A stretch of DNA of 64,000 bases from Blautia massiliensis (ex Durand et al. 2017) (GCF_001487165.1 NZ_LN913006.1:809596-873595); one strand, 5' to 3'. Counted from the first letter of the stretch, positions 41,509-50,532 are shown. Numbers and translations: made by a program. The notes: a model not told the origin generated them from the letters alone.

Positions 41509-43209
41509 ATGTACCGAATAAAATTTATCAGGGAGGAAAAGGAGATCCTGGTGGAACCGGGTACCAGGATCCTTGAGGCGGAAAGAAAAGCAAAGCTGGT
41601 TCCTGATGCACCCTGCGGAGGCCGGGGAAAGTGCGGGAAATGTCGTGTTAAAATAGAAGATCACATGGTGCTTGCATGTCAGACGGAAATCCATAGTGAC
41701 CTTGAAGTAGATACATTGTCCGGATGCCAGGAAGAGGAGATCCTTACAGAAGGAATGCAGAGACCGGTTGCGTTCAGGCCTGATCTGAAACAGAAAAAAG
41801 TGATTCTTAAGAAACCGGAGACAGGAGACAACCGCTCTGAATGGGAGCGGCTGACAGAACAGCTGGATGTGGAAAAACCTGTTCTGCCTGATACTGAAAT
41901 TGCATCGAAGCTTTACGGCTGCAGAAAAGAAGCAGAAGAATGGTATGTGATCTGTGCAGGAAATGAGATCCTGGATATCAGCAGAGAAGAGAAAAAAATC
42001 TGTTTTGCGGCTTTTGATATAGGTACCACGACGGTGGTCGGCTATCTTATGGATGCATTGACCGGGAAGCAGCTGGCTCTCAAGAGCAGAATGAACCCAC
42101 AGACTCAGTATGGCGCAGATGTGATCATGCGGGCGGATCATGCTCTGGAGCATGGCGTAGAGCAGCTGACCGGCTGCATACGGAATGCGGTTGATGAAAT
42201 GCTCCAGGAACTGGCAGAGGAAGCAGGAAGAAGCACATTAGATATCTGTCAGGTATCTGTGGTAGGAAATACCTGCATGCATCATCTTTTTCTTGGGATT
42301 TCTCCGGCATCGCTGGTCCATGCACCGTATAATCCGGCGATCAGTCAGGGGCTTACACTGAATGCAGAGCAATATGGGCTCCATATCCACAGAAAGGGGC
42401 AGCTGCTTATGCTGCCTGATATAGCCGGGTATGTAGGGGCAGATACCTGTGGCTGCATTTTGGCGCTCAGACAGGATCAGCAGAACGAGATCAGCCTTAT
42501 GATCGATATTGGAACGAACGGGGAGATGGTCCTTGGAAATAAAACGAGATTAGCCTGCTGTTCAACAGCTGCCGGTCCGGCATTTGAAGGTGCAAAGATC
42601 GAGTGCGGGATGCGCGGAGGAGCAGGAGCAGTAGATCATGTAGTATACAAAGATGGAAAATGGGAATACACGACTATAGGAAATAAGGCTCCGGCAGGCT
42701 TATGCGGTTCAGGTCTGATCGATCTTGTGGCACAGCTGTACCTGGCTGGCTTTATTGATGAAAGTGGTCATCTGGAAAGCGGCCAGGAAAAGGCGGGAGT
42801 GTTTGTGCTGGTACCTCCGGAAAAGTCGGGAAATGACAGGGGCGTTTATCTGACGCAGAAGGATATCGGAGAGGTACAGCTGGCAAAAGCGGCTATCGCA
42901 GCGGGAATCTTTCTTCTTATGAAAAGACTGGAGATCACAGAAAAGGATATTAAACGGGTCTATCTTGCCGGTGCATTCGGCAATTACATGAATCCGGAAA
43001 GTGCGGCAGCGATCGGGATGTTCCCGGCCGGACTGCTGCCCAGGATACAGCCGGTGGGAAATGCGGCAGGCGAAGGTGCAAGGATCGCGCTTCTGAATGA
43101 AGAGGAAAGAAAAGAAATGGATCGGACTGTCAAAAATATGGATTTTGTGGAGCTGGCAGCTTCGCCGGAGTTCCAGGACTGTTTTGTGGATGGCTTATGC
43201 TTTCCGTAA
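41509..43209 (+). CDS. Corrinoid activation protein with N-terminal [2Fe-2S] domain (RACo/RamA-like, ASKHA)
   Basis: A 566-residue reductive activator. The N-terminal ferredoxin domain has CGGRGKCGKC near 38-47 and a later Cys. The C-terminal ASKHA ATPase contains FDIGTTTV near 172, MIDIGTNGE near 333 and AGAFGNYMNPE near 483. In known systems it reduces inactive Co(II) corrinoid to Co(I) using ATP. ATG 41509 has GGAGGG 6 nt upstream, whereas GTG 41488 has none. It lies between the corrinoid protein and a DUF2284 protein. Confidence 0.9.
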   Translation: MYRIKFIREEKEILVEPGTRILEAERKAKLVPDAPCGGRGKCGKCRVKIEDHMVLACQTEIHSDLEVDTLSGCQEEEILTEGMQRPVAFRPDLKQKKVILKKPETGDNRSEWERLTEQLDVEKPVLPDTEIASKLYGCRKEAEEWYVICAGNEILDISREEKKICFAAFDIGTTTVVGYLMDALTGKQLALKSRMNPQTQYGADVIMRADHALEHGVEQLTGCIRNAVDEMLQELAEEAGRSTLDICQVSVVGNTCMHHLFLGISPASLVHAPYNPAISQGLTLNAEQYGLHIHRKGQLLMLPDIAGYVGADTCGCILALRQDQQNEISLMIDIGTNGEMVLGNKTRLACCSTAAGPAFEGAKIECGMRGGAGAVDHVVYKDGKWEYTTIGNKAPAGLCGSGLIDLVAQLYLAGFIDESGHLESGQEKAGVFVLVPPEKSGNDRGVYLTQKDIGEVQLAKAAIAAGIFLLMKRLEITEKDIKRVYLAGAFGNYMNPESAAAIGMFPAGLLPRIQPVGNAAGEGARIALLNEEERKEMDRTVKNMDFVELAASPEFQDCFVDGLCFP

Positions 43210-43225
43210 TGCGAGGAGAATGGAT

Positions 43226-43765
43226 ATGCTTAATATAAAAGAACTGGAAGAGATGGGAAAAAAGGCAGGATTTTCTCATGTAGCACTTCTGAAGAGCGAT
43301 TCGATCCAGCTTATGCCGGAGGTAAGGGAAATGTGCAAAAATAATACCTGCCATATGTATGCAAAACGCTGGAGCTGTCCTCCCGGATGCGGAGATCTTG
43401 AAGTATGCAGAAAAAAGATAGAAAAGTACAGGGAAGGCATTATTGTCCAGACAGTGGGGAAACTGGAGGATCCTTTGGACGGAGAGACGATGATGGAGAC
43501 CGAAGCGGTTCATAAACAGAATTTTTATGAATTTGAAAAAGTGCTCAGAGAAAGATGGCCGGGTATGCTCCCCATAGGGGCCGGGTGCTGTACAAAATGT
43601 AAAACGTGTACATATCCGGATGCTCCATGCCGTTTCCCCGAACAGGCATTTTCTTCGATGGAAGCCTATGGAATGCTGGTAACACAGGTATGCCAGGCAA
43701 ATGGTCTGGAATACTATTATGGTCCCTGTACGATCGCCTATACCAGCTGTTATCTTCTTGAATAG
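43226..43765 (+). CDS. DUF2284 Cys-rich metal-binding protein
   Basis: A 179-residue Cys-rich protein with CPPGCGDLEVC and GCCTKCKTCTYPDAPCR motifs, as in DUF2284 proteins thought to bind metal or iron-sulfur. Function is unknown. ATG 43226 has GAGGAG 7 nt upstream; the neighbouring ATG at 43220 is too close. It starts 16 bp after the activator gene. DUF2284 genes recur near corrinoid and anaerobic aromatic pathways, so a role in methyl transfer is plausible but not shown. Confidence 0.8.
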   Translation: MLNIKELEEMGKKAGFSHVALLKSDSIQLMPEVREMCKNNTCHMYAKRWSCPPGCGDLEVCRKKIEKYREGIIVQTVGKLEDPLDGETMMETEAVHKQNFYEFEKVLRERWPGMLPIGAGCCTKCKTCTYPDAPCRFPEQAFSSMEAYGMLVTQVCQANGLEYYYGPCTIAYTSCYLLE

Positions 43766-43780
43766 AACAGGAGTGAAAAA

Positions 43781-44563
43781 ATGAATGACAGAGAACGGGA
43801 GGCATATCTGAACAGGATCGGATATGAGGGTGAATTAAGAACAGATAAAAAATGTCTGGAAAAGATAATGGACCTTCATCTTTGCAGTATTCCCTTTGAA
43901 AATCTGGAAGTTTTTGACGAGGGAAGGATTCCTTCTCTGAAGTGGGAAGATATTTATGAGAAGATCATTGTCAGAAAACGAGGTGGATATTGCTTTGAGC
44001 TGAATAAATTGTTTTATGAGCTTCTGAAAGCTTTGGATTTCCGTGTGATCCCTGTGGCAGTAAGGATATTGTGGAACCGGGAAGAGCTTCCGCCGGTCCT
44101 GCACCGGGCAACCCTTGTTATTTTTGAGGAAGGAAGCTATTACTGTGATGTAGGATACGGAGGTCCCGGTCCCAAGAAGCCGGTTCTTATGAAGGATGGT
44201 ATCCACAGAGAAAAAAACGGATGGTACCGTGTTAACATGAAGCCGGGAAATACAAACGGAGAGATACTTGTTGAACGAAGGAAAGAAGAAAAATATCTGC
44301 CAATACTCAGATTTTCACAGACTCCTACAGTAGAAGCAGATTTTGAACTGCTGAATTTCTATTGTGCAAAATCTCCAGATGTATTATTTACCAGAAAAAG
44401 AGTAGTGAGCATCTGCAGACCGGAAGGAAGTGTTGCGCTGACTGGGGATGTTCTTACGATCCAGAAGGAAGATGGATCCATTGAAACGAAAATAAGTGAT
44501 TCGGAAGAAACCATCAGGCTATGGATGGAACATTATTTCGGATTGGAGTTTTTACAGATATAA
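43781..44563 (+). CDS. Arylamine N-acetyltransferase family protein (NAT)
   Basis: A 260-residue acetyl-CoA-dependent enzyme with the NAT catalytic triad: Cys71 in RGGYCFELN, His108 in LHRATLV and Asp123 in CDVGYGG. The length matches bacterial NATs. It begins 15 bp after DUF2284, with AGGAGTG upstream. NATs acetylate aromatic amines and hydrazines. Sitting in a corrinoid methyltransferase cluster, it hints that the cluster handles aromatic compounds; that is inference. Confidence 0.88.
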   Translation: MNDREREAYLNRIGYEGELRTDKKCLEKIMDLHLCSIPFENLEVFDEGRIPSLKWEDIYEKIIVRKRGGYCFELNKLFYELLKALDFRVIPVAVRILWNREELPPVLHRATLVIFEEGSYYCDVGYGGPGPKKPVLMKDGIHREKNGWYRVNMKPGNTNGEILVERRKEEKYLPILRFSQTPTVEADFELLNFYCAKSPDVLFTRKRVVSICRPEGSVALTGDVLTIQKEDGSIETKISDSEETIRLWMEHYFGLEFLQI

Positions 44564-44569
44564 ACAGAA

Positions 44570-44607
44570 AAAAGGACCAGGTTGTCAGGTGACAGTCTGG
44601 TCCTTTT
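44570..44607. terminator. Bidirectional terminator between nat and the PucR-type regulator
   Basis: AAAAGGACCAG (44570-44580) pairs with CTGGTCCTTTT (44597-44607). The minus-strand regulator stop codon lies in its loop, at 44585. Confidence 0.8.
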
Positions 44608-46165
44608 CCTGCAGAAGAAAGCAAAGCTGCAGAAGAAGCCGGTCTTTCGGATTATCCAGATTAACCTTTGTGAGCTTCTGGATGCGCTCCAGACGGTAGG
44701 TCAGGGAACTTCTATGTATAAAAAGCTCACGGGCTGTCTGAAGAGAATTGCGTTCATGCTCCAGATAGACCTTGAGTGTGTGATACAGCTCAGTATTGTT
44801 TTTTCGGTCATAATTCTGCAGTGCATCCAGCCGTGAAGAGACCAGAAGCTCGGGACTGATCTGATGGCTGATCTGGGAAAGCATATATTCCAGAAGATAA
44901 GCATCAAAATGATAGCACCAGGCCATGCTCTGACTTTTTTTGCCCAGGCGCAAGGCGGAAACAGCCTGAATATAGCCCTGAGGGATCAGGAGAAAATCAC
45001 GAAATTCAGAGCTTACTCCCATTTTAAAAAGCCCTTCGCGCAGGATGATCGCAAGTGAACTGATAACATCGGAAGATACAGAGTGCTTAAAGGACAGATT
45101 AACGATCACAACGATTCCCTGCTGATAGGTAAAAGCCAGACCTTCCGGGATCTGGGCTTCAATGTGTCCCAGTGTGGCGATGGAAGAGTGCATACGGTCA
45201 TCCTGCTGCTGGGTTTCCAGACGAAGTACAAGATACCGGTCATGGCGATTCCAGTTCAGATACTGGATCTGATCGGTAACTGCTTGTAGTTCTGTGAGCT
45301 TTCCGGAAAGATACTCCGTGAAAAACTGCCGGGAGTCATTTCCCATTGAAATTTGGAACAGATTGTGTCGACGGATGCACAGCTCGATAAAGGAGCCAAG
45401 ATACTCAAGAGCAGAAAAATGTCCGGGCTGTATCTCCGTCTGGAGCTCATCCACACAAAGCCGACCCTGATAATTGCCGCTGACCCAGAGATTCATGTAG
45501 AGGATACGATAACCGCGGAGCTCTTCGGAATAAATATTGGCGCCGTGGGTGATAAGTGTGCGCTGGTATTCGGCGTCAAGCTTGAAATCCTGAATCAGGC
45601 TTAAAGGTGCGATGAGTCTTCCTGTACGCTGGTCATGGACCCATTCGGACATACCGGTTACGTGCCGGGGAGAAGAAAGGATATAAAAGTTGGTGTCGTG
45701 GGCAAAAACCGGATTATGAAATATATCCAGACTGGCTTCCAGCATTTCATTCAACGGATCGATACTTCCAAGTGCAAGCTGGAGTTTACTGTCCCAGTCA
45801 GAATATCTGTCAAAGGTCTGCTGTATTTGGTTGAAGACCTCAGAAAAAGAAAGGGTTCCCTTAATGTGAAGGATCCTGCAGCTTTCGGAAAAGCAGGAAA
45901 GATCACCGGAGCCCACCACTACAAATGCGATGTTCTGGTATCGCAGGAAGCTTTCGGAAAGAGAATTGCCGAAGACAAGATAAAGGTAGCATGGCTTCAG
46001 CAGGGCTCCTGCCTGATATATGCGAAGACCATCCAGCGTCAGGGGGTCTTCACGGCAGAGGATGGAAACATCCTCTTTTTTCTCCGCAAAATCGTCAGCA
46101 ATGATCTGGAGATTAAGATGGAAGCCGGTATGCGGGCTATTCACGAAATGCTCTCTTTTGTTCAA
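44585..46165 (-). CDS. PucR-type transcriptional regulator (C-terminal HTH_30)
   Basis: A 526-residue regulator from a TTG start with GGAGG 7 nt upstream on the minus strand. The N-terminal part (about 1-260) is a ligand-sensing domain resembling purine-catabolism/GAF-like regions. A GGDEF-like CdaR region follows. The C-terminal 65 residues form the PucR helix-turn-helix (VYLEHERNSLQTARELFIHR). It sits between nat and the transporter-methyltransferase pair, which points away from it, so it likely controls one or both. A TTTTTA-17-TATAAT promoter is readable at about 46207-46235 on the minus strand. Confidence 0.83.
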   Translation of the reverse strand: MNKREHFVNSPHTGFHLNLQIIADDFAEKKEDVSILCREDPLTLDGLRIYQAGALLKPCYLYLVFGNSLSESFLRYQNIAFVVVGSGDLSCFSESCRILHIKGTLSFSEVFNQIQQTFDRYSDWDSKLQLALGSIDPLNEMLEASLDIFHNPVFAHDTNFYILSSPRHVTGMSEWVHDQRTGRLIAPLSLIQDFKLDAEYQRTLITHGANIYSEELRGYRILYMNLWVSGNYQGRLCVDELQTEIQPGHFSALEYLGSFIELCIRRHNLFQISMGNDSRQFFTEYLSGKLTELQAVTDQIQYLNWNRHDRYLVLRLETQQQDDRMHSSIATLGHIEAQIPEGLAFTYQQGIVVIVNLSFKHSVSSDVISSLAIILREGLFKMGVSSEFRDFLLIPQGYIQAVSALRLGKKSQSMAWCYHFDAYLLEYMLSQISHQISPELLVSSRLDALQNYDRKNNTELYHTLKVYLEHERNSLQTARELFIHRSSLTYRLERIQKLTKVNLDNPKDRLLLQLCFLLQEKDQTVT

Positions 46166-46254
46166 AATATTTCCTCCAATTCATAAAAGCCTTGTATTTA
46201 TAGGAAATTATAACATATTAGACGGAAAATAAAAAGAAAACGGAGAGGAAATTA

Positions 46255-46286
46255 TTTGTGCATATTTACAATAATAACTGTACAAA
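46255..46286. promoter_or_regulatory. Candidate operator in the regulator-transporter divergent region
   Basis: TTTGTGCA (46255-46262) and TGTACAAA (46279-46286) are inverted repeats with one mismatch, centred about 55 bp upstream of the transporter -35. This spacing suits an activator site for the neighbouring PucR-type protein. No binding motif is known to me for this regulator. Confidence 0.3.
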
Positions 46287-46326
46287 AAGTATGAAGCATT
46301 GGAGAAAGAATGAAGAAGTGTGCGGA

Positions 46327-46355
46327 TTTACGAACAAGAAAAAAACAACTATACT
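46327..46355 (+). promoter_or_regulatory. Predicted promoter of the transporter-methyltransferase pair
   Basis: TTTACG (46327-46332), 17-bp spacer and TATACT (46350-46355), about 70 bp before the transporter start. Confidence 0.6.
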
Positions 46356-46427
46356 GTAATCATCAAAGGTAACGTGAAGTTGTGGAAATGGCCGGTCCCA
46401 CAAAAAAACAGCGAAGGGGGAAAGAAA

Positions 46428-47828
46428 ATGAGTAAAAATGAAATACCGAAACAAGATCCGAAACAGAAAAAGGGTCTTACAAATGCCCTGAAATATTTCT
46501 TTGGTGTTGGTGATGCCGGATTTGTTCTTATGAGTAATATCGAGACATTTTACTTTATGACATTTCTGACGGATCTGGCAGGCTTTGCAGCTGGTGTAGC
46601 TGGTGTGATCAATTCCGTATTTACCATTGTTGATGCATGTCTGTCCTGGCTTTACGGAGGAATCATCAATGGCACAAAAGCAAAGAAATGGGGGCGTTAT
46701 CGTTCCTGGCTGATCATGGTTCCGTGGATGGTGCCGTTTCTGTACGCATTCATGTTCATACGTGTCAGTGATAATGAATGGCTTTCGGCAGTGGTGATCA
46801 TTGCCGCATCCATCGCATCTCATGTGGCATGGAATTTCAGCTATGTTGCCAATGCAACCCTGATCAGTATTGTTGGTAAAACACCGGAAGACAAAGCAAC
46901 GCTTGCATCCTCCAGGGCAACCTGGAATAACATAGGCGGTCTGTTGTTTTCCTATATGGGTCTTCCATTTGCAACACTTCTTGCCGGATATGTCGGTGAG
47001 AAAAATAAATTTGCAGCAGCAGCTTTCTGCCTGGGTATTCTGATGGTCGTAACCTATTTTGCCCATTTCAAGATGACGGAAGGCTATGAAGAGATTGAAA
47101 TAGAAACAGCAGGAAAGAAAAATGACAAAACAAAGATCACGATCAGAGAGATGTTTGCTTCCCTGTTTCAGAATCCGCCTCTTATGGTCCTGATGCTGGC
47201 AGACCTTGCAAAATGGTGTGTGAAATTTGTAACAGCAGCATCTGCTATTTACTATTTCAGGGATGCAATGGGAAATCCGGGACTGATGACCACTTATCTT
47301 CTCTGTGTTGCCATCGGTGCCATCATCGGAGCTTTTTCCATGAGATACATTGCAAAAGCAATATCGTCCCGTACAACTATGATCATCGCTTATGCAGGAA
47401 TGGCAGTATCACTGTTCCTTGTATATATTTTCTATGGAAATGCAATGACAGTGATCGCCCTTATGACACTTGCCCAGTTCTTCTATGGTATGGCTTTTGC
47501 AGCTTCACCTGCACTTTATGCGGACACTGTAGTGTATGCAACATGGAAGAGCGGAAAAGATGCATCCGGATGGATCATGGGATTACAGAATCTTCCGCTG
47601 AAGATTGCCGTATTCTTAAGAGGAACGATCCTCAGCGCCTGTCTTGTGGCGGTAGGCTGGAAATCCGGAGTTGTTCTTGAGGGAACGGCCCGTCAGGGAA
47701 TGACGATTTCCTTTGCACTTGTTCCGGCTATTTTCTGTCTGGCAGGTCTTCTGCTTCTCGTGTTTGGATTTAAGATCACAAAGGAAAAGGTTCTTCAGTA
47801 TCAGGCTGAGATTGACGCAAGATCATAA
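46428..47828 (+). CDS. MFS transporter, glycoside-pentoside-hexuronide (GPH) cation symporter type
   Basis: A 466-residue transporter with about 12 membrane helices and the GPH-type loop KKWGRYRSWL near residue 86. It begins FGVGDAGFVLMSN after a lysine-rich N-terminus. GGGGGAAAG precedes ATG 46428; the open frame extends back to 46320. It is followed 54 bp later by a UroD-family methyltransferase. Relatives beside corrinoid methyltransferases probably import the methylated substrate rather than sugars. The substrate is not evident. Confidence 0.85.
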   Translation: MSKNEIPKQDPKQKKGLTNALKYFFGVGDAGFVLMSNIETFYFMTFLTDLAGFAAGVAGVINSVFTIVDACLSWLYGGIINGTKAKKWGRYRSWLIMVPWMVPFLYAFMFIRVSDNEWLSAVVIIAASIASHVAWNFSYVANATLISIVGKTPEDKATLASSRATWNNIGGLLFSYMGLPFATLLAGYVGEKNKFAAAAFCLGILMVVTYFAHFKMTEGYEEIEIETAGKKNDKTKITIREMFASLFQNPPLMVLMLADLAKWCVKFVTAASAIYYFRDAMGNPGLMTTYLLCVAIGAIIGAFSMRYIAKAISSRTTMIIAYAGMAVSLFLVYIFYGNAMTVIALMTLAQFFYGMAFAASPALYADTVVYATWKSGKDASGWIMGLQNLPLKIAVFLRGTILSACLVAVGWKSGVVLEGTARQGMTISFALVPAIFCLAGLLLLVFGFKITKEKVLQYQAEIDARS

Positions 47829-47882
47829 AGATAAGTGATCGGGTATTTCGAAAGATCACAGGATAATAAAGGAGGAAGCATT

Positions 47883-48896
47883 ATGTTGAAAGCATCGGAG
47901 ATTTTACTTGAAACGATAAAAAAGGATGGCAGGCCGGAACGACTTCTGAGACAGTATGAGGGTGCGACCTTTTACCCGCCGAACCCGGCAAATAATTATG
48001 TGCGTGGAAACCGTCACCGTGGTATGGAGCCTATGAAGGATCTTTTCGGAACTGAGATCCTCTGGCCCCAGGAACAGCTGGCTGCAATGCCACATGTAAC
48101 AGAGGACAACAAGGTCATTGATGATATCACAGAATGGAAAGAGCAGCTGGTGATCCCGGATATTGTCGGTCAGTGCTCGGATCCGGCTTTATGGGAACCA
48201 TTTAAACAGAAGGCACAGGAGATAAAGGATTCAGGAAGCCTTTTCATGGCATTTATGCCTACAGGTGTTTTTGAGAGGCTTCACTTCCTGATGGGATTTG
48301 AGGATATGCTGGTGAACTTCCTTCTTGAGCCGGAGGATATGATGGATCTCTGCAATGCCATTGGGGAGTACCGGTTCCAGCTTACAAAGCTGATCGTTGA
48401 TAATCTCCACCCGGATATCATCCTTTCCCACGATGACTGGGGTTCCAAGCAGTCCCTGTTCATCAGTCCGGACACATGGAGAGAATTTATCAAACCACAG
48501 TATGAAAGATCCTATAAATATATGAAAGACCATGGAGTGATCGTCATGCATCACGCAGATTCCTTCATGGAACCGATCATAGAGGATATGGTTGATCTTG
48601 GGATTGACATCTGGCAGGGAACACTTCCGCAGAATGATATTCCGAAGCTCCAGAAACAGCTGAACGGAAGAATGACACTTATGGGCGGAATCGATGCTTC
48701 GATCGTAGACCGAGTGGATTCCACAGAAGAAGAGATCCGCAAGGAGGTCAGAAGAGCATGTGAGGAGTATGCACCACACGGACATTTCATTCCATGTATT
48801 ACCTATGGAGGTCCCGGTTGTCTGTTCCCTCATGTAGATTCAATTATTGATGACGAGATTGAAAAATATAATAAAGAGGTATATGGAATTCATTAA
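47883..48896 (+). CDS. Uroporphyrinogen decarboxylase-family methyltransferase (MtaA/MtvB-like)
   Basis: A 337-residue UroD-fold protein. It is not the haem enzyme; the family includes corrinoid methyltransferases for methanol, methylamines and aryl methyl ethers. The zinc site of MtaA-type enzymes is His-x-Cys plus a late Cys. Here the first part reads His224-Ala-Asp226 (MHHADSF), and the late Cys313 in GGPGCLFP is kept, so an Asp may replace a Cys ligand. AAAGGAGG precedes the ATG. With the genes at 39922-43209 it could complete a four-part O-demethylase system. Confidence 0.85.
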   Translation: MLKASEILLETIKKDGRPERLLRQYEGATFYPPNPANNYVRGNRHRGMEPMKDLFGTEILWPQEQLAAMPHVTEDNKVIDDITEWKEQLVIPDIVGQCSDPALWEPFKQKAQEIKDSGSLFMAFMPTGVFERLHFLMGFEDMLVNFLLEPEDMMDLCNAIGEYRFQLTKLIVDNLHPDIILSHDDWGSKQSLFISPDTWREFIKPQYERSYKYMKDHGVIVMHHADSFMEPIIEDMVDLGIDIWQGTLPQNDIPKLQKQLNGRMTLMGGIDASIVDRVDSTEEEIRKEVRRACEEYAPHGHFIPCITYGGPGCLFPHVDSIIDDEIEKYNKEVYGIH

Positions 48897-48917
48897 AAGC
48901 GCCAATTGAATAAAAAA

Positions 48918-49608
48918 GAACCTCAAGGTATGATTGAGTTGCATCTTGGCGGATGTAAACAAAACAATCAAGCACTGGAGGTTCCAAATGAATTATACAC
49001 AGAATGAAAAGATTGAGCAAGTAACAGATTCAACAATGGTTGTCGGAGTTGATATCGGAAGCCAGATACATTATGCAAGAGCTTTTGATAACAGAGGACG
49101 CGAACTTACAAAACGTATTTTTTCTTTTCATAACGATCTGGAAGGGTTCAATTCTTTCAGCCTTTGGGCAGAGACACTTAAGACTGAGAATAAAAAGATT
49201 GCAGTTCTGATAAGAGACCTGGTATACAGCCGTGACGGGATCATGAAGCAGCACAACATATCTGCAAACAGGATTCAGAGATGGCTTGCAATACATTTCC
49301 CGGAATATCTGGGATTATACACACGATTTGATGCAATAAGCGGCCTGGCAGTGCTTGAAAAAGCACCATTGCCAAAAGATGTGATCGCGCTTGGAGTAAA
49401 TGGGATCCGAAAGATCTGGCATGATAAAAAGATGCGTGGCAGAGGAGTTACTGAAGATAGGGCAAAGACCCTGGTTGAAGCTGCGCACAACAGTGTTGGA
49501 CTTGATGGAGGGATTGGAACAAAAAGTGAATTATATATGCTGCTTGGTTTCCAGCACGGTTTATCTTTACGGAGAACCGAAGACAAGTACCGTCTGGGCA
49601 TCTATTGA
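48918..49608 (+). mobile_element. Remnant of an IS110-family insertion sequence
   Basis: The transposase remnant at 48988 is preceded by about 70 bases containing a GAACCTC (48918-48924) / GAGGTTC (48978-48984) inverted repeat. IS110 elements carry non-coding sequence upstream of the transposase that yields the bridge RNA; this may be a piece of it. The right end is lost: transposase homology stops near 49549 and different coding sequence follows. IS110 elements do not leave clear terminal repeats, so exact ends cannot be set. Confidence 0.6.
48988..49608 (+). pseudogene. IS110-family transposase, internally deleted and 3'-truncated
   Basis: A 206-codon frame against about 400 for intact enzymes. 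The RuvC-like N-terminus (VVGVDIGSQIHYA, Asp22) runs to KIAVLI at residue 75. There the frame jumps over the catalytic EPTG region to RIQRWLAIHFPEYLGLYTRF. The second part continues through DAISGLAVLEKAPLPKDVI to about residue 188, then loses homology. About 90 residues and the whole C-terminal catalytic part are missing, so it cannot transpose. GGAGG precedes the ATG, so the fragment may still be translated. Confidence 0.78.
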
Positions 49609-49642
49609 TCTGAAGCAGCGGCAGCTTTTTGATCTGGATTAA
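49560..49642 (+). other. Orphan 3' coding end joined to the IS110 remnant
   Basis: In the frame ending at 49642 the sequence reads VYLYGEPKTSTVWASIDLKQ and continues to a stop. It looks like the C-terminus of another protein, in a different frame from the transposase. I do not recognise it. It is probably the tail of a host gene that lost its front when the IS110 element inserted and decayed. Confidence 0.35.
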
Positions 49643-49660
49643 AATTTACATAATCTTTAT

Positions 49661-49689
49661 TTGATTATTTGAAAAAACAGTGCTATAGT
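49661..49689 (+). promoter_or_regulatory. Predicted promoter of the phospholipase C-like gene
   Basis: TTGATT (49661-49666), 17-bp spacer and TATAGT (49684-49689), 114 bp before the TTG start. Confidence 0.6.
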
Positions 49690-49802
49690 AAAGTTGGTTC
49701 CGGTAAACGGATGATTTATGGATCCCAGAAGAGGACCGGGCGGAACCAAATTACTGTTGACCGGTCAGGATCTGGATCAGGAAAGAAGGAAGAGGGAAAA
49801 AA

Positions 49803-50399
49803 TTGCGTAAAAAATCACATATACTGTTAGGCAGATACCTGGCTGACCAGATGTCTGAGGTGTACAGTCTCCAGCAGCACAGAAAAGCGTTTTGCCTGGG
49901 TAATATCATGCCTGATCTGAAACCATCGTTTCTCACCACCAGACATGAGTTTTTCGGAACATTCGATCACCTCCAGAATAAGATGAGGGCGCTTGTCGAG
50001 AAGAACCCGGAGGAAGAGAATGCCAGAGTATACTGGAGAAGATTCGGTGAGGTCATGCATTATATGGCTGATTATTTTACTTTTCCTCATAACAAAACAT
50101 ACAAAGGAAATCTTGCAGCACATAATTCTTATGAAGCTGAGCTGAAAAACCGCCTGAGAGAATGCATCCTCAGCGGCGCAGCAGACAGCCAGCTGGAAGA
50201 AGCGAAGCAGTTTGAAAGCTTTGAGGAACTTGTGGAATATATCCGTGAGCGTCATGCATATTATCTGGAAAGCCCGCGGTGCATTGCCGATGACATCCGT
50301 TTTATCCTTCGGGTGTGCTATCAGGTTGTACAGGGAATTTTTCAGCTCTGTGTCAGAAAACAGTTTCATATGGGCGGACAGCCGGCAGTGACTGTCTGA
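49803..50399 (+). CDS. Zinc-dependent phospholipase C-like protein
   Basis: A 198-residue protein from a TTG start with GGAAGAGGG upstream. It has the spaced histidines and acidic residues of the zinc-dependent phospholipase C/S1-P1 fold: SHILLGRYLADQ at the N-terminus, CLGNIMPDLKPSF near 31, and HYMADYFTFPHN near 85. There is no signal peptide, so it should be cytosolic, unlike secreted bacterial phospholipases. Lachnospiraceae commonly carry this short form; its substrate is unknown. Confidence 0.75.
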   Translation: MRKKSHILLGRYLADQMSEVYSLQQHRKAFCLGNIMPDLKPSFLTTRHEFFGTFDHLQNKMRALVEKNPEEENARVYWRRFGEVMHYMADYFTFPHNKTYKGNLAAHNSYEAELKNRLRECILSGAADSQLEEAKQFESFEELVEYIRERHAYYLESPRCIADDIRFILRVCYQVVQGIFQLCVRKQFHMGGQPAVTV

Positions 50400-50407
50400 C
50401 AGTATAT

Positions 50408-50444
50408 AAAAAGCCGCAGTGTGTGAGAGCACTGTGGCTTTTTT
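50408..50444 (+). terminator. Terminator after the phospholipase-like gene
   Basis: AAAAAGCCGCAGTG pairs with CACTGTGGCTTTTT around a short loop, with one G-T pair, and ends in T residues. Confidence 0.8.
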
Positions 50445-50532
50445 ACGTTATGGTAAACTCTAAAAAATCTTACAAAAATGTGAATAAAAAGTGAAAAATA
50501 GATGAATTGAAGGAGATATCCTACCAGAACAG

